The notes under the pieces: model-generated
What the model was told of the DNA's origin: nothing
The model's database searches: none
Seen by the model: only the letters and a program-made list of their open reading frames with translations
Position numbers and translations under genes: made by a program
Assembly: GCF_030160115.1 (NCBI RefSeq)
Contig: NZ_BSNS01000007.1
Span: 359,501-423,500 of the forward strand
Source: Devosia nitrariae
Lineage (GTDB): Bacteria; Pseudomonadota; Alphaproteobacteria; Rhizobiales; Devosiaceae
Reading direction: 5' to 3'
Length of the DNA stretch: 64,000 nucleotides
Shown here: one piece after another, positions 16,160 through 26,159 of the stretch
Numbering within the stretch: position 1 is the stretch's first letter
Layout of the letters: every line of letters begins with the position of its first letter

Positions 16160-17773
16160 TCAGCCCGGTGATACGGTCGATGCGGAGGCCGGCGCCGGAC
16201 CATGCTCGGAAAAATCAAGCCTTGCCGCGTGCTGCAATGCGAGATCGGCTTCGAAACGGGTGCCGGCGTGCTCGGCGAACCGGTAGGTGCCGTTGAGCTG
16301 CGCGACGATGGCCTTGATGAGGCGCATGCCCATGCTGGATGTCGCCCCGGCGGGCGAAAAGCCGATGCCGTCATCCTCGACCACCAGCCGGCAACGCTCA
16401 TTGTCGAGCGCCTTCAGCTCGATCCGAATCCGCCCGGCCCGTCCGCCGGGAAAGGCATATTTGAGGGCATTGGTGATGAGTTCGCTGAGCAACAGGGCAA
16501 ACGGCGTGCCGTGGTCCCGGTCGATGCGCACCGGATCGACATCGTAATCGAGCTTTGCAAAGCTGCCATAGGTGGCAAGCACGGGTTCCACGACCGAGGG
16601 TACGAATTCGCTCGCCACGATGTCGGCATAGGCATCGCGCTTGTAGATGTGCTCATGCATCGCCGCCATCGCGGCAAACCGGCTCTGCAGGTCGAGCTTG
16701 GTGCTCTCGGGAATGTTCTGCATGCGCACCAGCGATTGCACGGACTGCAGGTTGTTTTTGACCCGGTGGTGGATCTCGCGGAAAAGCAGGACATTTTCGG
16801 CCAGCGACGCCTCGAGCTCGTGCTGGCGCGCCGCATCCCGGTAGAGTAGCCGCACGATCCAGATACTGCCGACGGCAAGGCCGACGATGATTGGCGAAAC
16901 GATGAGGAAGACGATCAGCACGTTGCGTCGGAAAGCCTCCCACGCCGCCCCTGCGTCGACCGAGGCGATGGCCACGATCTCCGTACCCGGAATGTGCTGG
17001 TAGCTCACGATCCGTTCGACATCGTCGACGGGAGATGTGGCCGGGTAGATACCCGAATTCGCCTGCGGCAGGTAATCGGTGAACAGCACATAATCACTGA
17101 GGTCGAGCGGCCCATCCGTCGGCGGATAGCGAGCGATCAGCATGCCGTCGCTGCGCAGCAGGCTGATAGTTGAAGCCCCTTCCACCTGAAGAGTAGCCCA
17201 GAAATCTGCCAGTATCGAAGTACTGAACGAGATCATGATCGCTCCGGCGAACTGGCCTTCGCGTTCGACCCGCTTGCTGAAGACAAAGATCTGGTCGCCG
17301 GTGAGCCGGCTGATCAGCAGCGAGGAGACGTGGAACTTGGCGTCCTCGCGCAGCTCGGTGAAATATTGGCGGTCTGTCACCGAGACGTCGTCGGCTTCCG
17401 GAACGGAAGAATAGAGCGTGCGCGCCTCGGCGTCGACAATATAGATTTCCGCGCCGGGGGGTATTCCTTCGAGCACCGGCACCAGTTGCTCCGGTGTGCT
17501 CAGCATCGCCGGCCCCAGCGCCAGGTCGATTCGCCGCAACGTCTGCTGCGCCACCTCCCTCAGCCAGCGCGCATTGGTCGAGACAATCTGGACGCTGTTA
17601 TGCGCGCGCTCTTCCAGGCGCCGGGAGGTCTGCTCGATGCCTTGCGCGACGAAAAACGCGAAAATGGCGAGAAACGACACCAGGGCCACAACCATGAGCG
17701 CGACCGCCACCGGGATGGCGGGGATGTCCTTTAAGCGTTTGGGCGCGAAACTGGACAATGGGCTGCGCTGCAT
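16160..17773 (-). CDS. Membrane sensor histidine kinase (Cache-type sensor, HisKA_2)
   Basis: A 537-residue inner-membrane kinase. One membrane helix lies at about residues 20-44 and another at about 286-310; the periplasmic part between them looks like a Cache/PAS-like sensor (EIYIVDAEARTLYSS, VTDRQYFTELRED, GDQIFVFSKRV). The cytoplasmic part has the HisKA_2 box with His in LFREIHHRVKNNLQSVQSL and an HATPase domain (LLLSELITNALKYAFP, VEDDGIGF). No receiver gene is directly attached; the nearest is the FAT GUY receiver downstream on the same strand. The ligand is unknown, and small molecules such as amino acids or organic acids are common for Cache sensors. Confidence 0.9.
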   Translation of the reverse strand: MQRSPLSSFAPKRLKDIPAIPVAVALMVVALVSFLAIFAFFVAQGIEQTSRRLEERAHNSVQIVSTNARWLREVAQQTLRRIDLALGPAMLSTPEQLVPVLEGIPPGAEIYIVDAEARTLYSSVPEADDVSVTDRQYFTELREDAKFHVSSLLISRLTGDQIFVFSKRVEREGQFAGAIMISFSTSILADFWATLQVEGASTISLLRSDGMLIARYPPTDGPLDLSDYVLFTDYLPQANSGIYPATSPVDDVERIVSYQHIPGTEIVAIASVDAGAAWEAFRRNVLIVFLIVSPIIVGLAVGSIWIVRLLYRDAARQHELEASLAENVLLFREIHHRVKNNLQSVQSLVRMQNIPESTKLDLQSRFAAMAAMHEHIYKRDAYADIVASEFVPSVVEPVLATYGSFAKLDYDVDPVRIDRDHGTPFALLLSELITNALKYAFPGGRAGRIRIELKALDNERCRLVVEDDGIGFSPAGATSSMGMRLIKAIVAQLNGTYRFAEHAGTRFEADLALQHAARLDFSEHGPAPASASTVSPG

Positions 17774-17861
17774 GAAAAGAAAACAGATGCTATAGCCCGG
17801 CCCTGCGGCGGTCCAGACGGAAGCGCTGCGACGGAGGTGTCTTCAACCAAAAGTCGCGTGT

Positions 17862-19946
17862 TCAGCCGCTCTCCTCACCGGCACGCTGTTGTGCAGTCAG
17901 GGCAAGGACGGTCTGCCACGGGACGGTGATGGTGCCGCTTGCGGGCTCCTTGCAGGCGACCTCGCCGGTCGAGGTGTCGATCCGCTTTTCCCATTCCCCG
18001 GCGGGCAGTTCGAACTGCACGTCGTCTCCGGCATTCACGAGGATCAGCACCTCGCCGCCAACGGCCGTGCGCATGAGGAGCCCCAGGCAGGAAAGTTCGG
18101 CATCGTCCCAGTCCTCGACCCCCATTGCCTCGCCGCGCGGGTGCAGCCAGGCTGCCACCGGCCGCAGCTCGAGCTCATCGGGCTCGGCCACCGCGAAGCG
18201 CCCGTCCGATAGCGCCGTCTCCTTGCGGAACGCGCTGAGAGCGCGCACCGCCGTGATAAGCTCGTCTCGCGCCGCCGACCAGTCGAGCCATGAAATGTCG
18301 TTGTCCTGGCAATAAGCGTTGTTATTGCCGCCCTGGCTGTTGCCGAGCTCGTCACCGGCCAGGATCATAGGGACACCCTGACTCAGAAAGACGCTCGCTA
18401 GCATGCCCCGGACGCGGCGGACACGAGCGGCGATAATGTCGGGGTTGTCCGTGTCGCCCTCTTCTCCAAGGTTGTCGCTGAGATTGTTGTCGTGACCGTC
18501 CTTGTTGTCTTCGCCATTCGCCTCGTTGTGCTTTTCAGCAAAGCTCACCGTGTCCCAGAGCGTGAAACCATCATGCGCCGCGACGAAATTCACGCTGGAG
18601 GTGGCAGGGCGGTGGCTGTGGTTGAACTGCACCGGTGAGCCGACAAGGCGCTCGGACATCGCTGGTAAGAGACCTGGATCCTTGCGCCAGAAGGCCCGGC
18701 AGTCGTCGCGAAACTTGTCGTTCCACTCGCGAAAGGGCCAACGATAGCCGCCGACCTGATAGCCTCCGTCCCCGACGTCCCAAGGCTCGGCGACAAGCTT
18801 GACCCCGGCAAGGATGGGATCCTGGCGGAGGGCGTTGAAGAAGGAGCCGTCGCGCTCGAAGCCCGCCGCCTCCCGGCCGAGCGTTGAGGCGAGATCAAAG
18901 CGGAAGCCATCGACGTGCATCGCCTGCACCCAGTATCGCAGGCTGTCCAGTACCAGTCTCAACACCATGGGGTTTGAGACGTTCAGGGTGTTGCCGGTGC
19001 CCGTCGTGTCGAAGCTGTGGCGCGGATCTTCGGGCGAAAGGAGATAGTAGGAGGCGTTGTCGATCCCTCGGAACGAGAGGGTGGGGCCGAGCTCGTTGCC
19101 CTCGCAGGTGTGGTTGAAGACGACGTCGAGGATCACCTCGATGCCAGCCGCATGGAATTTGCGGACCGCTTGCTTGACCTCGCGGATTTGGCCGGTGCGC
19201 AGGTAGTGGGCGTGCGGGGCAAAGAAGGAGAGGGTCGAATAGCCCCAATAGTTGGAGAGGCCCTTGTCGACGAGATAGCGGTCGTTGGCGAACGCGTGAA
19301 CTGGCATCAGTTCCACTGCCGTGGCCCCGATGTCGTGCAGGTGCTTGATGATCGCCTCGTTCGCCAGACCCGAGAACGTGCCCCGCAGTTCCTCGGGCAC
19401 GGCCGGGTGTGTGACGGTCAGCCCCTTCACATGGGCCTCATAGATAAACGTATCCTCCCAACGGGTACGCAACGCCTTCTCGGACTCCCAGTCGAAATCG
19501 GGATCCGCCACCACCGCCTTGGGCACGAACGGCGCGCTGTCGCGCTCGTCGAACGAGAGATCGTCTTCGCCGATCGTATAGCCGTGGAGTGCATCGTTCC
19601 AGATGATCTCGCCTCTGAGTTCCCGGGCGTATGGATCGAGCAGGAGCTTGTTGGGGTTGAACCGATGGCCGGCCCCGGGTTCGTAGGGTCCGTGAACGCG
19701 GTAGCCGTAAACCTGTCCCGGCCTGATCCCCGGCAGATAGCCGAACCAGACGCCGCCTTCCATATCGGGCAGGTCTAGCCGATAGAGTTCGTTCTGACCG
19801 GTCTCGTCAAAAAGGCAGAGCTCCACCCGCGTTGCATGCTCCGAATAAAGGGCAAAATTGGTGCCTTGCCCGTCGAAGCCGGTCCCGATGACGTCGGCCC
19901 GACCAGCGCTGCGATCGAAGCTTGGGGAGTCTGCAGCCTTGAGCAT
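17862..19946 (-). CDS. glgX: Glycogen debranching enzyme GlgX/TreX
   Basis: A GH13 enzyme of about 694 residues with an N-terminal CBM48-like domain (GTNFALYSEHATRVELCLFD) and catalytic motifs VFNHTCEGNE, GFRFDLASTLG (nucleophile Asp), LVAEPWDVGDGG (acid Glu) and NFVAAHDGFTLWD. It hydrolyses alpha-1,6 branches of glycogen or maltodextrin, supplying linear chains to TreY. The ATG at 19946 follows GGAGAAAG. A GTG at 20042, two bases after the treY stop, would add 32 Arg-rich residues with no family resemblance. It is the last gene of a treZ-treY-treX operon. Confidence 0.93.
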   Translation of the reverse strand: MLKAADSPSFDRSAGRADVIGTGFDGQGTNFALYSEHATRVELCLFDETGQNELYRLDLPDMEGGVWFGYLPGIRPGQVYGYRVHGPYEPGAGHRFNPNKLLLDPYARELRGEIIWNDALHGYTIGEDDLSFDERDSAPFVPKAVVADPDFDWESEKALRTRWEDTFIYEAHVKGLTVTHPAVPEELRGTFSGLANEAIIKHLHDIGATAVELMPVHAFANDRYLVDKGLSNYWGYSTLSFFAPHAHYLRTGQIREVKQAVRKFHAAGIEVILDVVFNHTCEGNELGPTLSFRGIDNASYYLLSPEDPRHSFDTTGTGNTLNVSNPMVLRLVLDSLRYWVQAMHVDGFRFDLASTLGREAAGFERDGSFFNALRQDPILAGVKLVAEPWDVGDGGYQVGGYRWPFREWNDKFRDDCRAFWRKDPGLLPAMSERLVGSPVQFNHSHRPATSSVNFVAAHDGFTLWDTVSFAEKHNEANGEDNKDGHDNNLSDNLGEEGDTDNPDIIAARVRRVRGMLASVFLSQGVPMILAGDELGNSQGGNNNAYCQDNDISWLDWSAARDELITAVRALSAFRKETALSDGRFAVAEPDELELRPVAAWLHPRGEAMGVEDWDDAELSCLGLLMRTAVGGEVLILVNAGDDVQFELPAGEWEKRIDTSTGEVACKEPASGTITVPWQTVLALTAQQRAGEESG

Positions 19947-20043
19947 CTGATAACTTTCTCCAGCACCGCGTAGCGGCGTCGTGCCCGCAGGCGCTCTAGA
20001 ACGTACGCCGGTCGTGGGGCGTTCCCTGCGCTCGCGCGGCACC

Positions 20044-22293
20044 TCAGCTCTCCCAGAAGATCGCGATGCCGTTATCCGCCCGCTCCGTCTTCCAGAGCGC
20101 TCCCGGAGGCGTCGGTAACGATGGGCCGAAACGCAGCGTCAGGCGGCGACCTATGCCGGCCCGCGACAGGGTCAGTTGATTGCCGGCAATGGAAAGCTCC
20201 GCCCCGGCCTGATCGAAGAAGGCCCGCTCCTCCCGGCGCAGCGCCAGAAGGCGTCGGGTGAGGCGGAACTTCTCGCCGGCGAACCCTTCACCCGAAGCCA
20301 AGTCCGAAAGGGCTGTCCAGTCGACCGGCAGGCGGTTGTCGGGATCGGTCAGCGCATAGAAGGACCCTTCCGCGCCGCGGTAGAAATCGGGAAAGCCCGG
20401 CATCAGACATTTGAGCGCGAGCTGCATGAGGCTCAGCGTCTCGCCGCAGGCGATGAGCGTTGCAAGCTCGCCGGGACTGGTTTCGGCCCAGCGTGCGCAG
20501 AGAGCTTGCGCGAACCGGAATGCAGGCCCTTCCACCGCATCGACGGGTCGGGTCCAGAACGTTGTCTCCTTGGCTTCGCGCATTGCCTTGCGCAGATGCT
20601 CGACCAGTCGCGGGCTGACCGCGTCGCCCGCATCGCCCCAGATGGCCAGCGCGGACTGTACGACATACCAGCGCCATTTCGGCTCGACGCCGGCGGCATC
20701 GGGCAACTCGCCGGCATCGGCGACGAGGGTAGCGAAGGCATCCGGATGATGGCTGATGGCGACGAGCCGCATACGTGCATCCTCGGAACGCTTCGTATCG
20801 TGGCTCGAAGTCAACGTCATGTCGGACGGGCGCCGCAGGGCGAGGAACCAGTTAGCCTCGGCATCACCGATGACTGCCTCCTCAGGTACGGCGCCAACCT
20901 CATTGGCGGCAATGTATCGCGTCCAGCGGAACCCGACAGTATCCTCTTGGGCTTTGGCGAGGAGCGCGCCCGACACTTGCTGGAATCGGGTGGCCAAAGC
21001 GCGTTCCGCATCGATGGCCGGCCCGGTAAGGATGTCCGCCAAGTGCTCGGTCACTCGGGTCGAACGCAGCCTTGCTCGTGCGCCTCTTACCACCTCGGCG
21101 ATCAGCTCGCGGTCCGATTGGCTGGCGCCATCCGCATCGACATACGTGCGATAGCGCGCCATGCCCTCAAGCAGAGCCAAGATCGCCTCACGCAGCGATT
21201 CCGGCCCCGGCTCGGAACGCGGGGAGCGGCGGGTCGCCTCGTGCGCCAGTGCCACTAGTTGATTGAGCTCGGCCGCCAGCTCGTTCTCTAGAACCTCGCG
21301 CTTCGCCTTGCCCAGTGCCTGCTCGAAGCTGTCGGCAATACCCGTCTGCCGCCGCCACTCCGCATCGACTCGGGCCAGCCCAGGTGATGAGGTCAGCAGC
21401 CGTGCGATCAGCCGCGCCGCTTCATAGCCTGTCGTTCCGACCGTGTTCCAGTCGCGTGGGAGCTCCTCCTGGCCCACCAGAATCTTCTCAACCCACACGG
21501 GGGTATCGGGAAGCGCTTCGGCCAGCCAGGCCAGATAGCCTTTGGGGTCGGCAAGCCCATCGACGTGGTCCACGCGCAGCCCGTGTACCAGCCCCTGCCG
21601 GACGAGGTCGAAGATCAGACGGTGCGTGTCTTCGAACACCTTCCGGTCTTCAACCCTCATGCCGATGAGGCTGGTGACGTTGAAGAACCGGCGGTGGTTG
21701 ATGGTGTCGCGTTCGCTCTCCCAGTGGCGCAGCCGCCAGTGCTGGGCCTCGTGCAGCTGCCGGAGCGAGTCCGTATTGTTTGCTACCGGTTCCCCGGCAG
21801 GGCTGAGCGGCACCCGGGTGTCGTCGAATACCCATTCTCCGCCTTCGATGGCAAAGCGGCCATCTCCAAGCATCTTTTCGAAGGGTTCAGGCAGGATCGG
21901 CAGAACCAGATATCCCCCGCGCCAGTCGATGTCGAAATGATTCGCCCAGCGGGATTTGGGCCCCTTGATCAGCACGTCCCGCAGCCAGGGATTTTCAAGC
22001 GAGAAAGCGGTATGGTTGGGCACGATATCGAGGATGATGCCGATGTCCTTTCCGATCGCCGCCCGGGCCAGCCGCTCGTATCCCTCCCGGCCGCCCAGCA
22101 CCGGATCGATCCGCGTCGGATCGATGATGTCATACCCATGCTTCGATCCGCTGGCCGCCGTCATGATCGGGGAGAGATAAAGATGGGAGATGCCGAGATC
22201 GTGCAGATAGTCGAGCCGGGCCTCGACCTCCGCGAACCCCACCCCATCGCGAAGCTGGATCCGGTAGGTCGCCAAAGGAATCTCCGCGATCAT
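20044..22293 (-). CDS. treY: Maltooligosyl trehalose synthase
   Basis: A 749-residue GH13 enzyme that isomerises the reducing-end alpha-1,4 bond of a maltodextrin to an alpha,alpha-1,1 bond. The start ATYRIQLRDGVGFAEVEARL and the following DYLHDLGISHLYLSPI are diagnostic; others are IILDIVPNHTAFS, GLRVDHVDGLADPKGYL (nucleophile) and VWVEKIL (acid). The GTTGYEAARL and TSSHDTKRSEDARMR boxes also fit TreY. Its ATG overlaps the treZ stop by four bases, so the pair is translationally coupled. Confidence 0.96.
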   Translation of the reverse strand: MIAEIPLATYRIQLRDGVGFAEVEARLDYLHDLGISHLYLSPIMTAASGSKHGYDIIDPTRIDPVLGGREGYERLARAAIGKDIGIILDIVPNHTAFSLENPWLRDVLIKGPKSRWANHFDIDWRGGYLVLPILPEPFEKMLGDGRFAIEGGEWVFDDTRVPLSPAGEPVANNTDSLRQLHEAQHWRLRHWESERDTINHRRFFNVTSLIGMRVEDRKVFEDTHRLIFDLVRQGLVHGLRVDHVDGLADPKGYLAWLAEALPDTPVWVEKILVGQEELPRDWNTVGTTGYEAARLIARLLTSSPGLARVDAEWRRQTGIADSFEQALGKAKREVLENELAAELNQLVALAHEATRRSPRSEPGPESLREAILALLEGMARYRTYVDADGASQSDRELIAEVVRGARARLRSTRVTEHLADILTGPAIDAERALATRFQQVSGALLAKAQEDTVGFRWTRYIAANEVGAVPEEAVIGDAEANWFLALRRPSDMTLTSSHDTKRSEDARMRLVAISHHPDAFATLVADAGELPDAAGVEPKWRWYVVQSALAIWGDAGDAVSPRLVEHLRKAMREAKETTFWTRPVDAVEGPAFRFAQALCARWAETSPGELATLIACGETLSLMQLALKCLMPGFPDFYRGAEGSFYALTDPDNRLPVDWTALSDLASGEGFAGEKFRLTRRLLALRREERAFFDQAGAELSIAGNQLTLSRAGIGRRLTLRFGPSLPTPPGALWKTERADNGIAIFWES

Positions 22294-24005
22294 TTGGCAC
22301 GGGCCTCTATTGAAAGGGCATAGGGGTCGGTCTCGAGCACGTTGAACGCCAGCTGCGGCGCATCCGGCCTGGTCTCGAAGCGGCCGACACCGCCGAAATT
22401 GAGATAAAGATCGAGCGTACCGGCAGCGAAGGTCCAGCGCGCATAGAGCGCCCTGTCGCCCGTGCGGCTGACTTTCACATCCTCGCGCCCGCTGGCGACG
22501 AGCGGCGTCGTATGCTCAGCGCGAAAGGCAAGGCACGCCCGCGTGGTCTCGCGCCAGTGCCGCGCGTCGGGAGTGTCGCCCCAGGTCAGCTTCGAAGCCT
22601 CGAACGTCTCCAGGGCAATCGGGTCCGGCACCTTGCCGGCCAACGCGGCAATTTCGGCGAACTCCTCGGCCCTGCCCTTGCGCACCATTTCGCCCAGTTC
22701 CCCCCCGTAGTCGGCAAAGAACAGGAACGGGGTGCGCGCCCCCTGCTCCTCGCCCATGAAGATCATCGGGATATAGGGGCAGACCAGGAGCAGAGCGAAG
22801 GCGATCTCAACGGCCGCGGGATCGGCAAGCGAGACCAGCCTCTCGCCAAGGGCCCGGTTGCCGACCTGATCGTGGGTCTGGGTCGCGTTGACGAAGGCGG
22901 TGGGGGCAAGGTGACTGGATGGCGCCCCGCGCGCACTCTTGCGCCGCGGTCGATCCTGGCCTTCCTCGATGTGTCCGCGCTCGAGGGCAAGGCAAAGGTC
23001 GCCGATAGGATCGACCGCAAAGCTTGCATAATACCCCCCGGACTCACCGGTCAGTGCGGTGTGCACGGCGTGGTGAAAATCATCGTTCCAGCTCGCGTCG
23101 TACTTGCCGCTTTCGCGCAGCCCAGGCTCGTTGCGCTCGTCCTCGACCACGAGATGAAGGGGACGGCCGGCATCGAGACCGCGCACCGCGTGCGACAACT
23201 CATCAAAGAACCGGTCCGAGCCGGGGCCGGTGATCTGGTGCACGGCGTCGAGCCGCAGGCCGTCGAGACGATAGTCCTCGATCCACATCAGCGCGCAGTC
23301 GATCCAGAATCTGCGCACCGCCTCCCGGTTGAAATTGATTGCCGCGCCCCAGGGCGTGTGGCGGTCGTCGTCGAAGAACTCGGGCGCCAGCCGGTGGATG
23401 TAGGCGCCGTCGGGGCCGAAATGGTTCATAACCACGTCGAGCAGCACCATCAGGCCAAGCTCGTGCGCGCGTTCGACGAACGCCTTGAAATCGTCCGGCG
23501 TGCCATAGGCCGGATGCGGGGCGAAGGGCAGCACGCCGTCATAGCCCCATCCCCGCCTTCCCGACCACTGGCCGACGGGCATGATCTCGAGCGCCGTGAT
23601 GCCGAGCTCGGCGAGCCGGTCGAGCTTTGCCGCTGCCGCGGCAAAGGTGCCCTCGGCCGTGAAGGTCCCCACATGCATCTCGTAGATCACGGCCTCGTGC
23701 CAGGGTCGGCCGGTCCAGGGCACGCCCCAGGCGTAGGTGTCGTGGTCGACGAGGACGGACGGGCCATGGACATCGTCGTGTTGCAGGCGGCTTGCTGGGT
23801 CGGGGATTCGGTCACCATCGACATGGATGGAGTAGGGCGTTCCGGCGGGCGCCTCCAACCTGCCCGTCCAAAAGCCTCGTTGCTCTTTCTGAAGCGCGAT
23901 CTGCTGCTGACCAAGCTCGATCGCAACATGCTTGGCCCCAGGTGCCCACATGCCCATTGACCAGCTCTCCGGCCCGGTCGGTCGGGCCCCCCAATGAAAT
24001 TCCAT
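22290..24005 (-). CDS. treZ: Malto-oligosyltrehalose trehalohydrolase
   Basis: A 571-residue GH13 enzyme that releases trehalose from the maltooligosyl-trehalose made by TreY. It starts MEFHWGARPTGPESWSMGMW with an N-terminal CBM48-like domain, then AVIYEMHVGTFTAEGTF, MPVGQWSGRRGWGYDGV, GLRLDAVHQI (nucleophile Asp), LVVEDERNEP (acid Glu) and ATQTHDQVGNRA. These are the standard TreZ motifs and the length is normal. The ATG at 24005 is directly preceded by an in-frame GTG at 24008. It is the first gene of the trehalose operon. Glycogen synthesis genes are not in the window. Confidence 0.95.
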   Translation of the reverse strand: MEFHWGARPTGPESWSMGMWAPGAKHVAIELGQQQIALQKEQRGFWTGRLEAPAGTPYSIHVDGDRIPDPASRLQHDDVHGPSVLVDHDTYAWGVPWTGRPWHEAVIYEMHVGTFTAEGTFAAAAAKLDRLAELGITALEIMPVGQWSGRRGWGYDGVLPFAPHPAYGTPDDFKAFVERAHELGLMVLLDVVMNHFGPDGAYIHRLAPEFFDDDRHTPWGAAINFNREAVRRFWIDCALMWIEDYRLDGLRLDAVHQITGPGSDRFFDELSHAVRGLDAGRPLHLVVEDERNEPGLRESGKYDASWNDDFHHAVHTALTGESGGYYASFAVDPIGDLCLALERGHIEEGQDRPRRKSARGAPSSHLAPTAFVNATQTHDQVGNRALGERLVSLADPAAVEIAFALLLVCPYIPMIFMGEEQGARTPFLFFADYGGELGEMVRKGRAEEFAEIAALAGKVPDPIALETFEASKLTWGDTPDARHWRETTRACLAFRAEHTTPLVASGREDVKVSRTGDRALYARWTFAAGTLDLYLNFGGVGRFETRPDAPQLAFNVLETDPYALSIEARAK

Positions 24006-24183
24006 CACCTAGCTCGCCCAGTGAATGCTGCTGAACGAGGAAGATGCGATGCCCGTTCCGTAAGGCGCGGCGGCACGACATGCAGCAGCATCTGGAACTT
24101 TATCGGGTGGCGCGGGTAGGCGCGTCTTTGACCACGGGACATGAAAGGCTTATTTACCGGAGTGTGTTCGGCCGGATAGCTCC

Positions 24184-24687
24184 ATGTTCCTAGTTCGCAT
24201 TGCCAGAAAGCTCCTGCTGCCCTCCGCTGCCGCAACTGAGCCCAGCGGCACGCAGTTCGGCGCTATCCCCTACCGGATCGTCGATGGCCATGTCGTCTTC
24301 CTGATGATCACCTCGCGGCGCAGCGCCAACTGGGTGTTCCCCAAGGGATCGGCGATGAAGGGCCTGACGCCGTGGGAGACAGCGGCCGAGGAAGCCTTCG
24401 AGGAAGCTGGCGTGCGCGGAGAGATCGAGCCCGAGCCCGTCGGCAGCTATCTGCACCCGCGCAACGACGATCCCTCCGGCCTCGTCAGGATCGAGCTCTA
24501 CCCGCTCCTGGTGACCGAGCAGCTCGATGACTGGCGCGAGGAGCCGCAGCGCTTCCGCCACTGGGCCCTGCTCCCGCAGGTCCGGCGTCTGCTCGCCAGC
24601 AAGGAGGCCGCAAGGGTCGCAAGCGACCTCCACCGACGCATCGTTGTGAGTAGCTATCCGCCGGGAAGCAGCCGCATCAGCGCATAG
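24184..24687 (+). CDS. Nudix hydrolase (diphosphoinositol polyphosphate phosphatase-like)
   Basis: A 167-residue protein with AIPYRIVDGHVVFLMITSRRSANWVFPKG and a Nudix helix GLTPWETAAEEAFEEAGVRG at about residues 59-78. The Glu residues that bind metal are present; the position usually occupied by Arg in the REUxEE core is Glu. The VFPKG segment before the Nudix box resembles the DIPP-type subgroup, which acts on diphosphoinositol polyphosphates or dinucleoside polyphosphates; the bacterial substrate is not established. The gene converges on the phosphate transporter gene and their 3' ends overlap by 34 bases. Confidence 0.85.
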   Translation: MFLVRIARKLLLPSAAATEPSGTQFGAIPYRIVDGHVVFLMITSRRSANWVFPKGSAMKGLTPWETAAEEAFEEAGVRGEIEPEPVGSYLHPRNDDPSGLVRIELYPLLVTEQLDDWREEPQRFRHWALLPQVRRLLASKEAARVASDLHRRIVVSSYPPGSSRISA

Positions 24688-26159
24688 AGCAGCCCCGCCA
24701 CCAGCGCGGAAGCCGGCACGGTGATGATCCAGGCCGTGCCGATGGTCAGGGCGTGCCGGCGGCGCACGAGCCTGCGTTTGTCGCGCCCCTTGAGCTGTTT
24801 GACGGCCTCTTCGGCAGTCCGGTTGAACTGATCGCTACGCGCTTCGGCGACCTTCACCTTGAGGGGCGGATTCCGGATAATTTCGTTGGAGTGGTACTCG
24901 CGCAGCAGGCCCACGCCGAAGATCGCCCCGACCGCTACATGGGTCGAGGAGATCGGCAGACCCAGCGCCGAAGCGATGAGCACGGTGACGGCTGCGGAGA
25001 GGGCGACACAATAGGCGCGCACCTCGTTCATCTTGGTGATCTTCTCGCCCACCACGCGGATGAGACGCGGCCCGAACAGCGCAAGGCCCACGGCAATACC
25101 TATGGCGCCGATGCCTAGGACCCAGAGCGGCAGCGGCACCTGATCGGGGCTGGCCACGCCCGCATTCGCTGCCGCCACGATGGCGGCCAGCGGCCCGACG
25201 GCATTGGCCACGTCATTGGCCCCATGCGCGAAGGAGAGGAGAGCGGTGGCCAGGATTAGCGGCAGACGGAAGAGCCCGCTGACGTGCTTGACGCGGTTCT
25301 CGAGTCCGGGCACTCGCCGGCCGACCCACGGGACGGCCGCCGCATAGCCGGCAACGCCGGCCACTACGCCGAGGCCGACAACCATCGGCAGGTCCGGCTT
25401 CCACACGCGCGAAAGGCCTTTGGCGGCCAGGTACATGGCAAAGACGCCGGTCATCAGGGCAACGAAGATCGGCACCCATCGCCGCGCGGCCCCGAGCTTG
25501 TCCGCCTTGTCGAGAATGGTGAAATGGGCAACCGCCAGCAGCGCCGAAGCGAGCACGCCACCCATCATTGGAGATACGATCCAGGACAGCACGATCGTGC
25601 CGATCACCGGCCAGGCCACCACCGAAAAGCCCGCTGCGGCAATGCCCGCGCCCACGACGCCGCCAACCACCGAATGCGTGGTGGAAACCGGCGCATTGAG
25701 GACCGTGGCGATATGGATCCACATGGCTGAAGCCAGCGACGCCGCACTCATCACCAGGATGAAATCGCGTGTGCTGATGTCGAGGTCCGACGAAAGCAAT
25801 TTGCTCGACACGGTCGTGACCACGTCGCCACCCGCCAGCAATGCGCCTGCCGCCTCGCAAATGGCGGCAATGATCAGCGCACCGGCCATGGTCAACGCCC
25901 TACCGCCGACCGCCGGGCCCATATTGTTGGCCACGTCGTTGGCGCCGACATTGAGCGCCATATAGGCCGAGATCACCGCGGCGATGACGACGAGGTAGGA
26001 GAACGGCCCGCCCGGTATGGAGAACAGCACCGCCATCAGCACGGCCAGGATGAACAGGGCGGCAAGCCCCGGCGCTGCGAGCTTCAGTGAAAGGTCGTGC
26101 ATCGCCGTTTCCAGGCGGACGACCTTCTTGAGGTCCTTGTCGAGCACGCTCTTGTTCAT
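24654..26159 (-). CDS. pit: Inorganic phosphate transporter (PiT family)
   Basis: A 501-residue inner-membrane permease with about ten to eleven helices. The PiT signature occurs twice: NVGANDVANNMGPAVGG near residue 70 and FAHGANDVANAVGPLAA near 310, each followed by a STTH motif (NAPVSTTHSVVGG and LPISSTHVAVGA). PiT carriers import metal-phosphate with protons at low affinity. The N-terminal cytoplasmic segment (MNKSVLDKDLKKVVRLETA) fits the alphaproteobacterial type. No Pho box was recognised in the 400 bases upstream. There is no phoU-like partner gene next to it. Confidence 0.94.
   Translation of the reverse strand: MNKSVLDKDLKKVVRLETAMHDLSLKLAAPGLAALFILAVLMAVLFSIPGGPFSYLVVIAAVISAYMALNVGANDVANNMGPAVGGRALTMAGALIIAAICEAAGALLAGGDVVTTVSSKLLSSDLDISTRDFILVMSAASLASAMWIHIATVLNAPVSTTHSVVGGVVGAGIAAAGFSVVAWPVIGTIVLSWIVSPMMGGVLASALLAVAHFTILDKADKLGAARRWVPIFVALMTGVFAMYLAAKGLSRVWKPDLPMVVGLGVVAGVAGYAAAVPWVGRRVPGLENRVKHVSGLFRLPLILATALLSFAHGANDVANAVGPLAAIVAAANAGVASPDQVPLPLWVLGIGAIGIAVGLALFGPRLIRVVGEKITKMNEVRAYCVALSAAVTVLIASALGLPISSTHVAVGAIFGVGLLREYHSNEIIRNPPLKVKVAEARSDQFNRTAEEAVKQLKGRDKRRLVRRRHALTIGTAWIITVPASALVAGLLYALMRLLPGG

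Noticed and set aside
22512-23960. Open frame of 482 codons on the plus strand
   Set aside because: Antisense to treZ, whose GH13 motifs are unambiguous.
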